64,000 nucleotides of DNA from Sclerotiophoma versabilis. Its lineage: Eukaryota; Ascomycota; Dothideomycetes; Pleosporales; Didymellaceae. The notes under the pieces are model-generated. The model did no database searches, was not told where the DNA came from, and saw only the letters and a program-made list of their open reading frames with translations. This document shows positions 54,730 through 64,000 of this stretch, in pieces. The DNA lies in contig JAAROD010000015.1 of NCBI GenBank assembly GCA_012274445.1, positions 3,224,001 to 3,288,000 of the forward strand, written 5' to 3'. Position 1 is the first letter of the stretch. Every line of letters starts with the position of its first letter. The position numbers and the translations under genes are program-made.

Positions 54730-55590
54730 TCATGTTGGCCACTGCTGCGGCACTGTATATCTGCGGAAGCTGAACTGCCCTGCTTTGTCGAGCCAAGGTA
54801 GTTCAAATACACTCGGCTGAGCTGGTTTTCGTAGAACGTTGCTAAGTCTGTGAGGACTTCTGGGAAAATGGTCAGATTTGATGCTGTCTGTTAGAAGCCA
54901 AGAAGCATTCAACGCATATACACACTTATCACATGGTGAGGAAGTCCCATGCTCTTCGTACAGTGGACTGTCCTGCCTGCGATATTTGCTGTCTAGGAGA
55001 ACAACCCAATACGTGGAATCATTAGATCTAAGCATGGTCTTTGGCCGTTCCTTCCAAGATCCATCGCATCGTCCATCTTGCCCAGATTGCGGTGCACACC
55101 AGCGACGAACCAGACCCGACCCTCGCGAATAAGCCTGCCAACAAAGCGTTGCTGTCACAGGAAGAACACGTCCACGCCCGATGCATCGATTCGTACGCGC
55201 CGACGAACCAAGCTGGTATCTCACCAAGTACGTGAGCTTTCAAGATTGCAAGGAGACAACGACCATCATTCAGCTTCGTGTACGGACACGTGCATATCGA
55301 AAGCTTGTCGATATAGCTGTGCGACTCAGCACATAGCATCCCTCCAGTAGCTGGGTGCTTTTCGTGCAGTAGGACGCGAAAGGTCTGCACATTGCCGTTG
55401 CTCTAGCGACTGATACTGAGGTATATAGCTTCACCTTCAGGGTCCTTTCGAGAGCGGCAGTTATAGCATCCAATCTCCGTGAACATCGCTTTGTTGCGTT
55501 GCAAACAGATTTCAATGAACTGCTTGAAGTCCAGATTGCGATGTCTGCAGAGGCGACATGTACTGACGGCACCCTTGAAGGAGCTTAAAT
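54730..55590 (-). pseudogene. Cys-rich protein relic with a stop and two frameshifts
   Basis: Reading the minus strand from about 55590, a coding-like frame gives CRLCRHRNLDFKQFIEICLQ, then IGCYNCRSRKDPEGEAIYLSISR. It meets TAG at 55403-55405 and goes on in the same frame (SNGNVQTFRVLLHEKHPA) to AWTCSSCDSNA. Near 55150 the sense shifts frame to GRLIREGRVWFVAGVHRNLG, and near 55060 it shifts again to KTMLRSNDSTYWVVLLDSKY, ending at 54730. The CxxC pairs suggest zinc binding. TAG is one C-to-T step from CAG. I do not recognise the family; the pattern is that of a decayed gene. Introns could explain part of the frame changes but not the stop. Confidence 0.5.
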
Positions 55591-56261
55591 ACGATGCGGT
55601 CTACTGTGGTCAGGTGAACGCCTTTCTCAAGAGGTGACATGAGAATAAAATACTGTTATGACAATGATTGAAAACATGGTCCATGTTGATCTTGATGAAG
55701 ATATGACCGCAAATCTTGCCTTGACTGATGGGGAGTGGCATATTGAACGACTTGACTGTGCGCTTCAGAGTTGACTTGGTACCACACTCGATGTGGGCAG
55801 AAATCTGGAGACCCAAGAGTCTCTCCTCAAGTAGCTGTCATTGCCGCGAGCTCGGTACCATGCTGGAGGAGGGAAGCATTGTGCACTAAATGTGACCTAT
55901 GAGGGATGCGCTGGAATTGATTGGGATGTAGGATATTGTATCACGAATCATGGTCGTGATACAGAACCAGTTTTCATGTGTCTGAGATATCATACAACTC
56001 CCTCATCATGGCAAATAGCGGAAACGAAACTCCAAGTCTCGATTGTTTTATTGCAAGCCTGAAGTTGGATCACTGCGGCGGCGCAGACAAACCTCCGCCA
56101 TCATCGTGCACGGGCCACGCAGTCCAAGCTCAAGAAATCTGAAAGCTCATCATCATCGCACCTCACGCGCATCAACAACACCCGCCGCATCCCAGCCACT
56201 GCACCCATCAACCGCCCCTTCTTCGTTCACATCACAACTTTAACGCCACAACACCGCCAAG
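55591..56261. other. Intergenic, promoter of TOM22
   Basis: About 670 bp. The 200 bp before the TOM22 ATG are rich in A and C (CATCATCATCGCACC type). A short minus-strand frame (55610-55816) lacks motifs. Nothing else was recognised. Confidence 0.5.
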
Positions 56262-56862
56262 ATGGTCAAGCTCGAAGAAGTCATGGACGAGGAGTTCGTC
56301 CGCGAACAGGAGGGCCCCCATGACGAAGACGAATGGGACACAGATTCCGGTACGCCCACCATAGCCACAGCTATCTCCTACATCTCGTCCATGCACAAGT
56401 GTCAAAAATGTAAATTGACAACATAATCAGAGTCCGACCTCGAATCCGAATCCTCCTTCGTCGCCGACGAGACGCTATACGAGCGCATCACGGCGCTCAA
56501 GGACATGATCCCGGCCTCGACCCGGCGCTCGCTTCAGTCAAAATACGAGACCGTATCGTCCTGGACAAAGAGCGGGCTGCTGTTTGGCGGCAAGACGCTG
56601 TGGGTCGTGAGCACGAGCGCGTTGCTGTTGGGCGTCCCGTGGGCGCTGGCGTACAGCGAGGAGCAGATGATTGTTGAGCAGGAGCGGGCAGAGATGATGA
56701 ACCAGCGGGCGCAGAACGAGGTACGTTGAGCCACGAGTGATGGAATGAGATATCCATTGGTTTGCGTCGGCTTGGGAGATAGCCGTGCCTATGATATGGA
56801 CGATAGCTAACGTGTGATAGTTCATGGCTCCTGGCGCCAACGAGGCGAAGCCTGCTTTGTAG
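56262..56862 (+). CDS. TOM22: Mitochondrial import receptor subunit TOM22
   Basis: Three exons (56262-56349, 56431-56720, 56821-56862) encode 139 residues. Tom22 is the central receptor and organiser of the translocase of the outer mitochondrial membrane. The cytosolic N-terminus is acidic (DEDEWDTDSESDLESESS), as required for presequence binding. It is followed by ETLYERITALKDMIPAS, a single transmembrane helix at about residues 84-103 (TLWVVSTSALLLGVPWALAY) with its conserved Pro, and a Glu/Gln-rich intermembrane tail ending GANEAKPAL. All phases close and length is normal. It lies tail to tail with TOM40, 650 bp apart. Confidence 0.95.
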
Positions 56863-57512
56863 ATAATTTCTACGAGGATTGATCGACGACATCAGATGCG
56901 TCGACCTGACCGCGTTCACATGTCGATGATTCGGTTCAGTCGGCATAAGAATCTTCACACCTGTTTTATTATAAGGAGAGCGATGAGAGACGGGGACATA
57001 CGATGCGCTGTTCACATGGGATCCAGCGCTATCGGATGGAAAGAGCGCATTTGCATTATCACCATCTGTACAATATTTCTCGACTCATAATGTATTGCGT
57101 CATAAGACATTGCTGCGCTTCCATCTTGCTCATGGAAGATGGACATGAAAAAGACTGTTATGCGTTGAAATGGAATTCGGTACATGCGTTTTACAGATGG
57201 GTTATGCCACATGCTCTATATATACAGCGCGCAGACAACATCACATTCTGCGCTCAACGCCCTTCGACATGTCAACTCACTGGTCTAGCTGCTCTCCGTG
57301 ACCCATTACATGCCGTAATTGCGCCTTTTACAAACGTCCAAACGTGCTCATCAAGTCCTAGATCCAACCCACACGGACCACCGGATATCGTGGGATGAGA
57401 GAAAACGTGCGTCGCTTGCTCGCTCCAAGAAAGGTGGTAATACAGCCAAGTGAAGATTTATGAGATTATAGTCGGTACAATGCGTTTGTTATTGTGTGCG
57501 GAGGAGAGTCGT
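56863..57512. other. Convergent intergenic region between TOM22 and TOM40
   Basis: 650 bp holding both 3' untranslated regions. No coding-like frame was recognised. Confidence 0.55.
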
Positions 57513-58711
57513 TTAGAAGGGGATGGCACCGGCCTGCTGGGCTGCGCCAGCCTGTTCTTGCTGCTCCATGACAGCCTCGTCGGCGGCTTCTATCGCGACG
57601 GCAAGACCAAGCTTGGCGGCGCTCTGTGTCGTGTTAGCTGTGTGTTGAAGCCGGGATTGTTGGGGAACGTACTGTCTTGTGGTCAATCTCACCCGAGAAG
57701 GTGATGCGGATTGGCGGTGCGATCATCTTCTCCAACAAGCAGCCAACTGTGCCCTTGTTGTCGATCTGCGCCCTGAACGAAGTGGTGCGGAAGTCGTACT
57801 TGGCACCGATGGTAACCTGGCCCTCCTTCTGGGGACCAGCCATAGGGCCACCGGGACCGATACCAGCGAAGGCAAGGTTGCAGTTGATGCCGGTCTCGAC
57901 CTTCTCGGTCAGTCTGCGCCAGTAGGAAGCCTCCAGCACGCCGCGGTCGGGGATGATCTGCCCGCAGGCCATCCAGTCGGCGGCCTTGTAGCGTGCTGCG
58001 TACGAGACGTTGAGCTCAGGAGGGTAGGCGGCAGCTGGGCGGCTCCAGAATGCATCGATTCCGAGGGACAGCTTTGGTGTGACGGCCTGAAGGTAGCTGG
58101 CCATGATCATGCCAGTGATGCCGCCGTCGAGGATCGAGGGGTTGACGGCCTTGAGCGAGGCAGAGAAGTCGGCGCCGGTGTAGTCGTTCTCGAGCGAGAC
58201 CATGTTGCCCTGCGATGTGAGCTGGACGGCGGTCTTGGAGACAAAGGCCGAAGTCCATCGCCAGTTGAAGCGGCCGGAGAACTGCATCTCGTTGTCGAGG
58301 TTTCCCTGCATGAACGTCTACACAAAGTCAGCCTGGCAGATGTGACACACGAGCACGGCGACGCACCCTCGGCGATCCGTACAGGACCATGTACGAGTAC
58401 GGCGGCTGGACCTGCGAGCCCATGGACAGCGAGTGGGCGACCTGGAAGAGGGGCGCGGCGCTGAAGGCCTTGGTGAGCTCAGCGCGCAGGCCCGAGAAGC
58501 TGGCGTTGTTCAGGAAGACGTCGCGCTGCACCTCGCGCGCAATGCCCTCGACGGTGCCCGGGTTGGACAGCCCCAATGCCTCTCTCCGCTCCTGGAAGGC
58601 ATTGTACAGCTCGCCTAACCGGCCGGGCAGGAGGCCGTTGTGAGAGATGACGCCCGAGATAGCTTCCTCCTTGGTCGGGCTGGCGACGACGAGCTGCGGT
58701 GGTGCGGCCAT
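57513..58711 (-). CDS. TOM40: Mitochondrial outer-membrane translocase channel TOM40
   Basis: Three exons (58367-58711, 57673-58317, 57513-57623) encode 366 residues. Tom40 is the beta-barrel channel through which nearly all nuclear-encoded mitochondrial proteins pass. Signals include the N-terminal helix region (LGELYNAFQERREALGLSNPGT), the strand-rich porin-3 fold (QVQPPYSYMVLYGS, QGNLDNEMQFSGRFNWRW, SYLQAVTPKLSLGIDAFW) and the final strand IRITFSGEIDHK. The C-terminal tail after the barrel is a short Ala/Gln/Glu-rich helix (AADEAVMEQQEQAGAAQQ). All junctions are phase 0. It is divergent from the PFK-2 gene. Confidence 0.95.
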
Positions 58712-59263
58712 GGCGGCGAGGTTGTATTATACGGGCAGTGGTGGTGGTGAAGGATTCCGGCGGGCTGCACGGGATGAGATGGCGAGATGGGCGCGGGTGG
58801 GAAGATGCGCGATGGCTTGTCGACGACGATACGTGACGCTGCAGACACAACTTTTCTCCCCAAGGAGCTGTGATGACATAACGACACTAGCGACGCTTGG
58901 GCCGCGGCGGACTGCTATCAGATATGACATCTCTGGGCCTGCTTTTTGGCCTGCTCTGCTGCGCCGGAACAACAAAACATCAAACACTTCCTTCTCCCGC
59001 TCTCAGACCCTCCTGCGACGCTGTCTGCCGCGTTGTGGCTGCCTTGCCGTTGTCTATCGCTTGTTGTCGCACGTCGTCACTGACAGTGCTCGGCGAACGA
59101 ACGCATAGCAGCTCCGACACCCTGGTCCCATAAGAGCTGCACACTTCAAACACCTCAACCGCCCCGGTTTACCTTATTCTTGCCTGGTCTTGACCTGTTT
59201 CCAGCCTTTCCGTTCTTTTCTTCTTCCACCCTTCGACTAGAGCTTCACATATAATTTGCCGTC
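58712..59263. promoter_or_regulatory. Divergent promoter of TOM40 and the PFK-2 gene
   Basis: 552 bp between start codons. The PFK-2 side ends with pyrimidine-rich sequence (CTTTCCGTTCTTTTCTTCTT) typical of fungal core promoters. No TATA box was recognised with confidence. Confidence 0.55.
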
Positions 59264-61042
59264 ATGGATACTTTACTGTAAGTGATGCAACCCCTCCTTG
59301 GCCTTGCTGCGGCACGCCCCAGCATAGGTACCTCAACATGTCGCTCACGGCGTGCAGCACAGCAGAGATATACGCCAACTCGCCCCGCTTTAGGCGGCGG
59401 TCGAGTACGTTCGTGGATGCTATTCATGATTTACCTGGAAAGGAAGAGATGGCGCCCGCTCAACTGTACAGTACAGAATCCGGTCGTCTTTTCCACTCCG
59501 GACGTATTGTTATTGCTACCGTTGGACTGCCAGCTCGAGGCAAAACACACACCTCAGTCGCGGTAGCTCGCTACCTGCGGTGGCTGGGTGTCAAGACGCA
59601 CGTGTTTCACTTGGGCGACTATCGTCGCGCTACTCTTGGCCCTAATCAGGACGTGCCTGAGGACTATTTCTTCCTCAATGCGACACCACAATCCGTGTTA
59701 CTACGAAATAAGATTCTGAAGAAATGCCGTGACGACATCTACCATTTCCTCGAGAACGAGAAAGGTCAGGTTGCCATCTACGATGCAGTGAATGCTATCA
59801 GTCAAGGCCGAAGATCACTCGCCAAGGAGTTCGCAAAGAAAGGAATCCAGACAATATTCATCGAGTCGCAATGCACAGACGAGCGCATCATCCAGGAAAA
59901 TGTTCGCCGAGTCAAAATCTCCTCACCAGACTATCAGGGTTGGAACGATGAAGACGCAGTCCGAGATTATCTGGCAAGAATTAACTCAAGGATACCACAT
60001 TTTGAGAGTATGGAAGAGCAGGATCTGCATTGGATCAAGATGATCAACGCGGGTGAGCGGGTACACGTAAACAATTGCGCCTTTGGTTATCTGTCCCAAC
60101 GAATCGTCTTCTACCTACTCAACCTGCACATCAAATCTCGACAGACCTACTTTGCGCGCGCCGGCACTACAAGGGAGGAGGATTCGTACAAAGCTGATGC
60201 AGAACTATCGCCAGCAGGACACGAATATGCCAAGCAGATGAGCAATGTGTTGTTGAGGTATCGTGAGGAGGAAAGACAAAAGTTGATAGATCAGGGCGCG
60301 CCGGACGCCTCTCTGAAGCCGCTGACGATTTGGACGTCTACCCGCCGACGCACCGTGCAAACCTCGGAGTACCTTGCATCGATGGGATACCGTGTCAGAC
60401 AACGATCACAGATGAGCCAAATGAATCCTGGAGTCTGTGAGAAGATGTCAGAGCGCAAGATCAGGGAAGAGCTTCCTGACGAAGTGGCCAAGCACGAGGC
60501 GGATCCCTATCACCACAGGTACCCACGAGCAGAGGTGAGTACCACTGATGAGCCTGCTGATGGTCTACTAACTATGTGTAGTCCTACCACGATCTCGCCG
60601 TGCGCATGGAACCCATCATCCTCGAGCTCGAGCGCGAAGAGAACGATTTGCTCATCATTGCTCACGAATCGGTTCTACGCGTGCTTTATGGGTATCTCAT
60701 GGCGTGTAACGCGGCCGACATACCAAGGCTAGAGTTTCCGCGTGACGAGATCATTGAGGTGAGCATCACTGTTAACTTGTCATACTTCTATCGCTGACAC
60801 TGATAAAGATCATTCCCTCGAGCTATAACAACGTCGCAAAGCGCATAAAGATTCCCAATCTCCCAGAAAGCATGGTCCCCGGTAGCCCTGAGGACATCAA
60901 GATCCCTGTGCCTCCTAGCGGAGCGGTAAGCCCCTTCTCGGGGATAGGCACACCCAACGTCAACTCTGGAACAGGGACACCTCAGCCTTCCGCTGCTCAA
61001 CCACTCAACATGAAGGCATCCCACGTTAACCCACTTGAGTAA
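59264..61042 (+). CDS. 6-phosphofructo-2-kinase/fructose-2,6-bisphosphatase family protein
   Basis: Four exons (59264-59277, 59358-60534, 60582-60758, 60809-61042) encode 533 residues. The kinase half has the P-loop GLPARGKT (Gly61 to Thr68), RYLRWLGVKTHVFHLGDYRR, the AIYDAVNAISQGRR segment and ESQCTDERIIQENV. It makes fructose-2,6-bisphosphate, the activator of phosphofructokinase. The phosphatase half keeps HESVLR (His425), but the catalytic RHG is RAG (Arg272-Ala273-Gly274), so the phosphatase should be inactive. The C-terminal 70 residues are Pro/Ser-rich and possibly regulatory. Exon 1 gives MDTLL and is spliced at GCGTGCAG; a start at 59338 without that exon is the alternative. Confidence 0.92.
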
Positions 61043-61563
61043 GCAGGTTCGCTACCGCTACAATTCTACGTTCGACAATGAAAGAGCCAGTCAACAGACC
61101 GATTTTGAGTCAAGCTTAGACGGGTGATGATATTGCTGTTGAGCTACTGATCTGGATTGTCGACTTCAGCACCTGGAGTTTGTGTATACGACTTGAGCGT
61201 ATAGATTGTACATACGATCATGGTCTGTCGATATCCTTACAAACACACGGTCACATTCACGATGTTTCAGCAATATGACATGATTCGTGATTTTGATGGG
61301 TTGGCAGAGATTCTCCGTACCAAGCATCGACCGGACTATCTCTATGCGAGACAAGATACCAAATACCGCAGGTCTGACATCACTTGTACAGACGCTAGAC
61401 ATTTACGATTAGGCTTCAATTACCCCATGCCCGTTCCTGCAACCCCGCATTAGCCTTTTTACGCTACGGTAAACAGTAAGCGGGGACCCTAGTCTCAGCA
61501 TTAGGATATGAATTGACTCAAGGCACACTATCAACAATACTCACGTGTCAGATCACACTCAAA
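61043..61563. other. Intergenic, promoter of the glycosidase gene
   Basis: About 520 bp between the PFK-2 stop and the glycosidase start on the same strand. Short frames only; nothing else recognised. Confidence 0.5.
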
Positions 61564-63630
61564 ATGATACGCTCTTGTGTCTTTTCTGTCATTTCTGTTC
61601 TTTGTGTCCTGTATTCGTTTCCGTTTCTAGCTTCTGCTAGCACTACGAAACCATGGGATGCTTATAATTACAGTCCAGCGTCACGGACAGTCGAACCGGT
61701 TGCTGTACACTCTCAGTCGGGAAACATTACTATTTTGCCTGGCTACAACGGGACCTACTACCTAGCACCTGGCAGCCGTATCAGTCTTGACTTTGGCGTT
61801 GAGGTTGGAGGATGGATCAGTTTTAATGCCAACATCGCCAACTACACAAACACTTCAACACCGCAGCTATCACTAGCATTCGCAGAGTCCCCAACATTCG
61901 TGAGTGCCATCTCCGATGATACCGGCGCAACACCCACCCAGAACTGGGACCAAGCTCTCAACGTCACCCTCCCAAGCAGTTCAACGTTCTATACAACACC
62001 AAAAGAAAAGTTCCGCGGTGGCTTCCGATTTCTGACAATCAACGCTCTTGCACATGTTGAAGTCTCTAACATAGTATGTGCCATTGGCTTCGCACCAAAC
62101 ACACCAGATCTGCGCAACTATGGCGGCCATTTCTATACGCCCAACGATAATCTCTTGGTCAGAATCTGGTACGCCGGCGCCTACACAGTGCAAACCAACA
62201 TTGCACCTAAGGACACTGGACGATGGCTCCCACAAGTTCGCCCAGGCTGGGCTTACAACAACAGCATCGGAGTAAGTGGTCCGATTCTTGTAGACGGCGC
62301 GAAGAGAGATCGAGCAATTTGGCCCGGTGATTTGGGGATCCAGGGCACAACAGCTTTTCTTGCGCTTGGTGCCGATGGGCTGGAGTCAGTCTACCACGCA
62401 TTAGAGACGCTCTTCTACTATCAGAATGCCACGACAGGTCGTTTTCCATTTGCTGGGCCTGCAACTGGTAGCTTTAGAAACGGCGCGGAGAGCGACACGT
62501 ATCATGCATGGAGTCTAATCGCCATGTACAACTACGCTATTTGGACGTCCGACTCGTCGTGGGTAGAAACGCACTGGACGAACATGACACGTGGTCTCGA
62601 CTTCATCCTGAACGGTCTCAACAACACAGTCGGCTTGCACGAGCAAACCCGTCCAAACGACTGGGCGCGCCAGGGTGGCGGAGGATACAACAGCGCGCTG
62701 AACGCACTCGACTACCATGCCTTATCCTCCTTCGCCAGCCTTGCTTCCTCACTAGCCGAAGACGCAACCAACAGTACGAGTTCCCACTCCTCTCTACGCG
62801 CCCAAGCAACAACCTGGTCCACGGCCGCCACCCGCCTGAAGAAAGCATACAACTCGCTCCTCTGGGACCCATCCTCTTACCTCTACACGGACAATACCAC
62901 GACGTCTCTCCACCCCCAAGACGGCAACTCGCTCGCCCTCCTCTACAACCTACCCAGCACCCGCACCCAATCTACCGCCCTATCCCGCGCCCTCACCAGC
63001 TTCCACGGCCCCATCGGCCCACTCACCCCAGAGCTACCAGACACCATCTCCCCCTTCGTCACCAGCATTGAAGTCCTCGCTCACCTATCCGCCCACCGCC
63101 CAGTCCGCGCTTTACACCTCACACGCACGCTGTGGTCGTACCTGGTGCACAGCCCGCTGATGACGGGAAGCACGCTCGCAGAAGGCCTGAGCGCGAATGG
63201 ATCGCTGTATTATCGTGGGAACGCGGGGTACAAGAATGACGCAGCGTATACGTCGCTTGCGCACGGCTGGTCGTCTGGGCCGAGCGTTGCGCTTACGTCG
63301 AGCGTCGCCGGGTTGGAGATTGTGGGGTGGGGGAGCTGGAGGTTTACGCCGCAGAGCGATGGCGTGGTTAGGGAGGTGGATGCCGGGTTTGAGAGTCCGA
63401 TGGGCCGGTTTGGGGTGCGCTGGGTCATCGTGGATGAGGAGGGTCCGAGAGGCGTGTTTGGTTTTGAGGCGACGTTGACTACGCCGGAGGGTGTAGGGGG
63501 TACTGTGGAGCTGGTGTGGGCTTGTGATGAGACAAGGGTCGATGGAGATGTGTATGACGGAAAGATTCTGGGAGGGAGTGGAGCGAGGAGCGTCAAGGCG
63601 AGCGGATGTGCATGGGGCCCCGAAGAGTAA
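61564..63630 (+). CDS. Secreted GH78-like glycosidase (alpha-L-rhamnosidase type)
   Basis: A single-exon gene for 688 residues from MIRSCVFSVISV, with a signal peptide of about 26 residues. The catalytic domain is a six-hairpin (alpha/alpha)6 barrel. The motif DGAKRDRAIWPGD (Asp244 to Asp256) matches the conserved acid-containing DG-x2-RDR-x2-W-x-GD of GH78. NDWARQGGGGYNSALNALDYH and GLSANGSLYYR follow. Many N-glycosylation sites (NYTNTS, NNTVGL, NATTGR) support secretion. The expected role is removal of rhamnose or a related sugar from plant pectin or glycosides. The enzyme is shorter than many bacterial rhamnosidases and lacks their long N-terminal beta domains. Codons in the last third are very GC-rich. 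Confidence 0.88.
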   Translation: MIRSCVFSVISVLCVLYSFPFLASASTTKPWDAYNYSPASRTVEPVAVHSQSGNITILPGYNGTYYLAPGSRISLDFGVEVGGWISFNANIANYTNTSTPQLSLAFAESPTFVSAISDDTGATPTQNWDQALNVTLPSSSTFYTTPKEKFRGGFRFLTINALAHVEVSNIVCAIGFAPNTPDLRNYGGHFYTPNDNLLVRIWYAGAYTVQTNIAPKDTGRWLPQVRPGWAYNNSIGVSGPILVDGAKRDRAIWPGDLGIQGTTAFLALGADGLESVYHALETLFYYQNATTGRFPFAGPATGSFRNGAESDTYHAWSLIAMYNYAIWTSDSSWVETHWTNMTRGLDFILNGLNNTVGLHEQTRPNDWARQGGGGYNSALNALDYHALSSFASLASSLAEDATNSTSSHSSLRAQATTWSTAATRLKKAYNSLLWDPSSYLYTDNTTTSLHPQDGNSLALLYNLPSTRTQSTALSRALTSFHGPIGPLTPELPDTISPFVTSIEVLAHLSAHRPVRALHLTRTLWSYLVHSPLMTGSTLAEGLSANGSLYYRGNAGYKNDAAYTSLAHGWSSGPSVALTSSVAGLEIVGWGSWRFTPQSDGVVREVDAGFESPMGRFGVRWVIVDEEGPRGVFGFEATLTTPEGVGGTVELVWACDETRVDGDVYDGKILGGSGARSVKASGCAWGPEE

Positions 63631-63809
63631 GCATCAGTGCGTAAATGTTCATGTATAGAGCAGGATGAGGATTGGCAGAGAGATTTGGACATTAGCATGA
63701 TGCTTTCACAATATAACGCCTTGCCTCGGGTAGTTCGCCTCGAGTCCATGTCCTTGATCCTAAACGCCAAATGCTTATCCCGAGTATACACAGCCCAGAC
63801 GCCGTAAGA

Positions 63810-64000
63810 CTAGTCCTCGTCATCAGGATCTCTCCTCTTCCTCTGCTTCTCATTCGCAGCCTGCATCTTGCCTAGTATCGTCGAGCTCTTAGCTTTGGCC
63901 TCGACCTGTTCCGCACGACTCAGGCTCGAGTAGAAAGACCTGACCTTTTCATGCGCCATGATCTTCCGGGGATCGAATCTCAAAATCTGCAGACCCGCCA
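63810..64000 (-). CDS. C-terminal fragment of an unrecognised protein
   Basis: A minus-strand frame is open from the window edge to the TAG at 63810-63812. It gives about 63 residues (AGLQILRFDPRKIMAHEKV, then FYSSLSRAEQVEAKAKSS) and a very basic and acidic end (KQRKRRDPDDED). The segment is helical and charged. It may begin at an acceptor (CTGCAG near 63990). The gene continues outside the window. No family is assigned. Confidence 0.55.
   Translation of the reverse strand, partial: AGLQILRFDPRKIMAHEKVRSFYSSLSRAEQVEAKAKSSTILGKMQAANEKQRKRRDPDDED

Noticed and set aside
57679..58464. Plus-strand frame of 261 codons
   Set aside because: Antisense to TOM40, whose exons and phases are firm.
62508..63071. 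Plus-strand frame of 187 codons rich in His, Pro and Arg
   Set aside because: Alternate frame of the glycosidase gene in a GC-rich part.
1..64000. CRISPR arrays, prokaryotic operons, insertion sequences
   Set aside because: The sequence is eukaryotic with spliceosomal introns; no regularly spaced repeat array or transposase frame was seen.

Overview
The window reads as nuclear DNA of a filamentous ascomycete, most likely a dothideomycete of the order Pleosporales. Genes carry short introns of about 50 to 80 bp with GTANGT-type donors and CTRAC-like branch sites. They are packed on both strands. Several families expanded in these fungi are present: a Pth11/rhodopsin-like membrane protein, a DUF7580 protein, a multi-finger C2H2 protein and an F-box-like protein. 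The class assignment is inference from gene content, not from a database match.

Layout. 1-9.4 kb holds the end of a DHA2-like MFS transporter, a SAP-like gene interrupted by a stop, a glycine-zipper protein, a class II aldolase/adducin-domain protein, V-ATPase subunit c and SNU13 as a divergent pair, and an F-box-like protein. 9.4-21 kb is accessory sequence: a divergent pair of decayed genes (DUF7580 and C2H2) bracketed by G16/C15 homopolymers, an AT-rich stretch, a stop-ridden relic and a Pth11-like receptor gene. 21-41.5 kb is mostly housekeeping: an Ams2/Spt21-type regulator, Sm D2, dihydroxyacetone kinase, BUD32, dynactin p25, a coiled-coil protein, a G-alpha subunit and mitoribosomal mS38. 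41.5-51 kb contains a secreted protein with a long Gln-Asn repeat, two unrecognised genes, a flavin amine oxidase and a low-complexity protein. 51-56 kb is largely non-coding and contains another frameshifted relic. 56-64 kb holds TOM22 and TOM40 tail to tail, a PFK-2-like kinase, a secreted GH78-like glycosidase and the end of an unknown gene.

How the genes fit together. Most are unrelated core functions. The clearest functional neighbours are TOM22 and TOM40, two core subunits of the mitochondrial outer-membrane translocase. SNU13 and Sm D2 both act in the spliceosome but lie 18 kb apart. Intact housekeeping genes alternate with disrupted accessory genes. At least five loci have coding-like frames broken by in-frame stops or frameshifts. 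Some of those stops are of the C-to-T at CpA type expected from repeat-induced point mutation (RIP); those in the divergent pair are not.

Exon coordinates were derived by hand from splice consensus and reading-frame continuity. Where all phases close and the family is recognised (VMA3, SNU13, Sm D2, DAK, dynactin p25, G-alpha, mS38, TOM22, TOM40, PFK-2) the models are firm.
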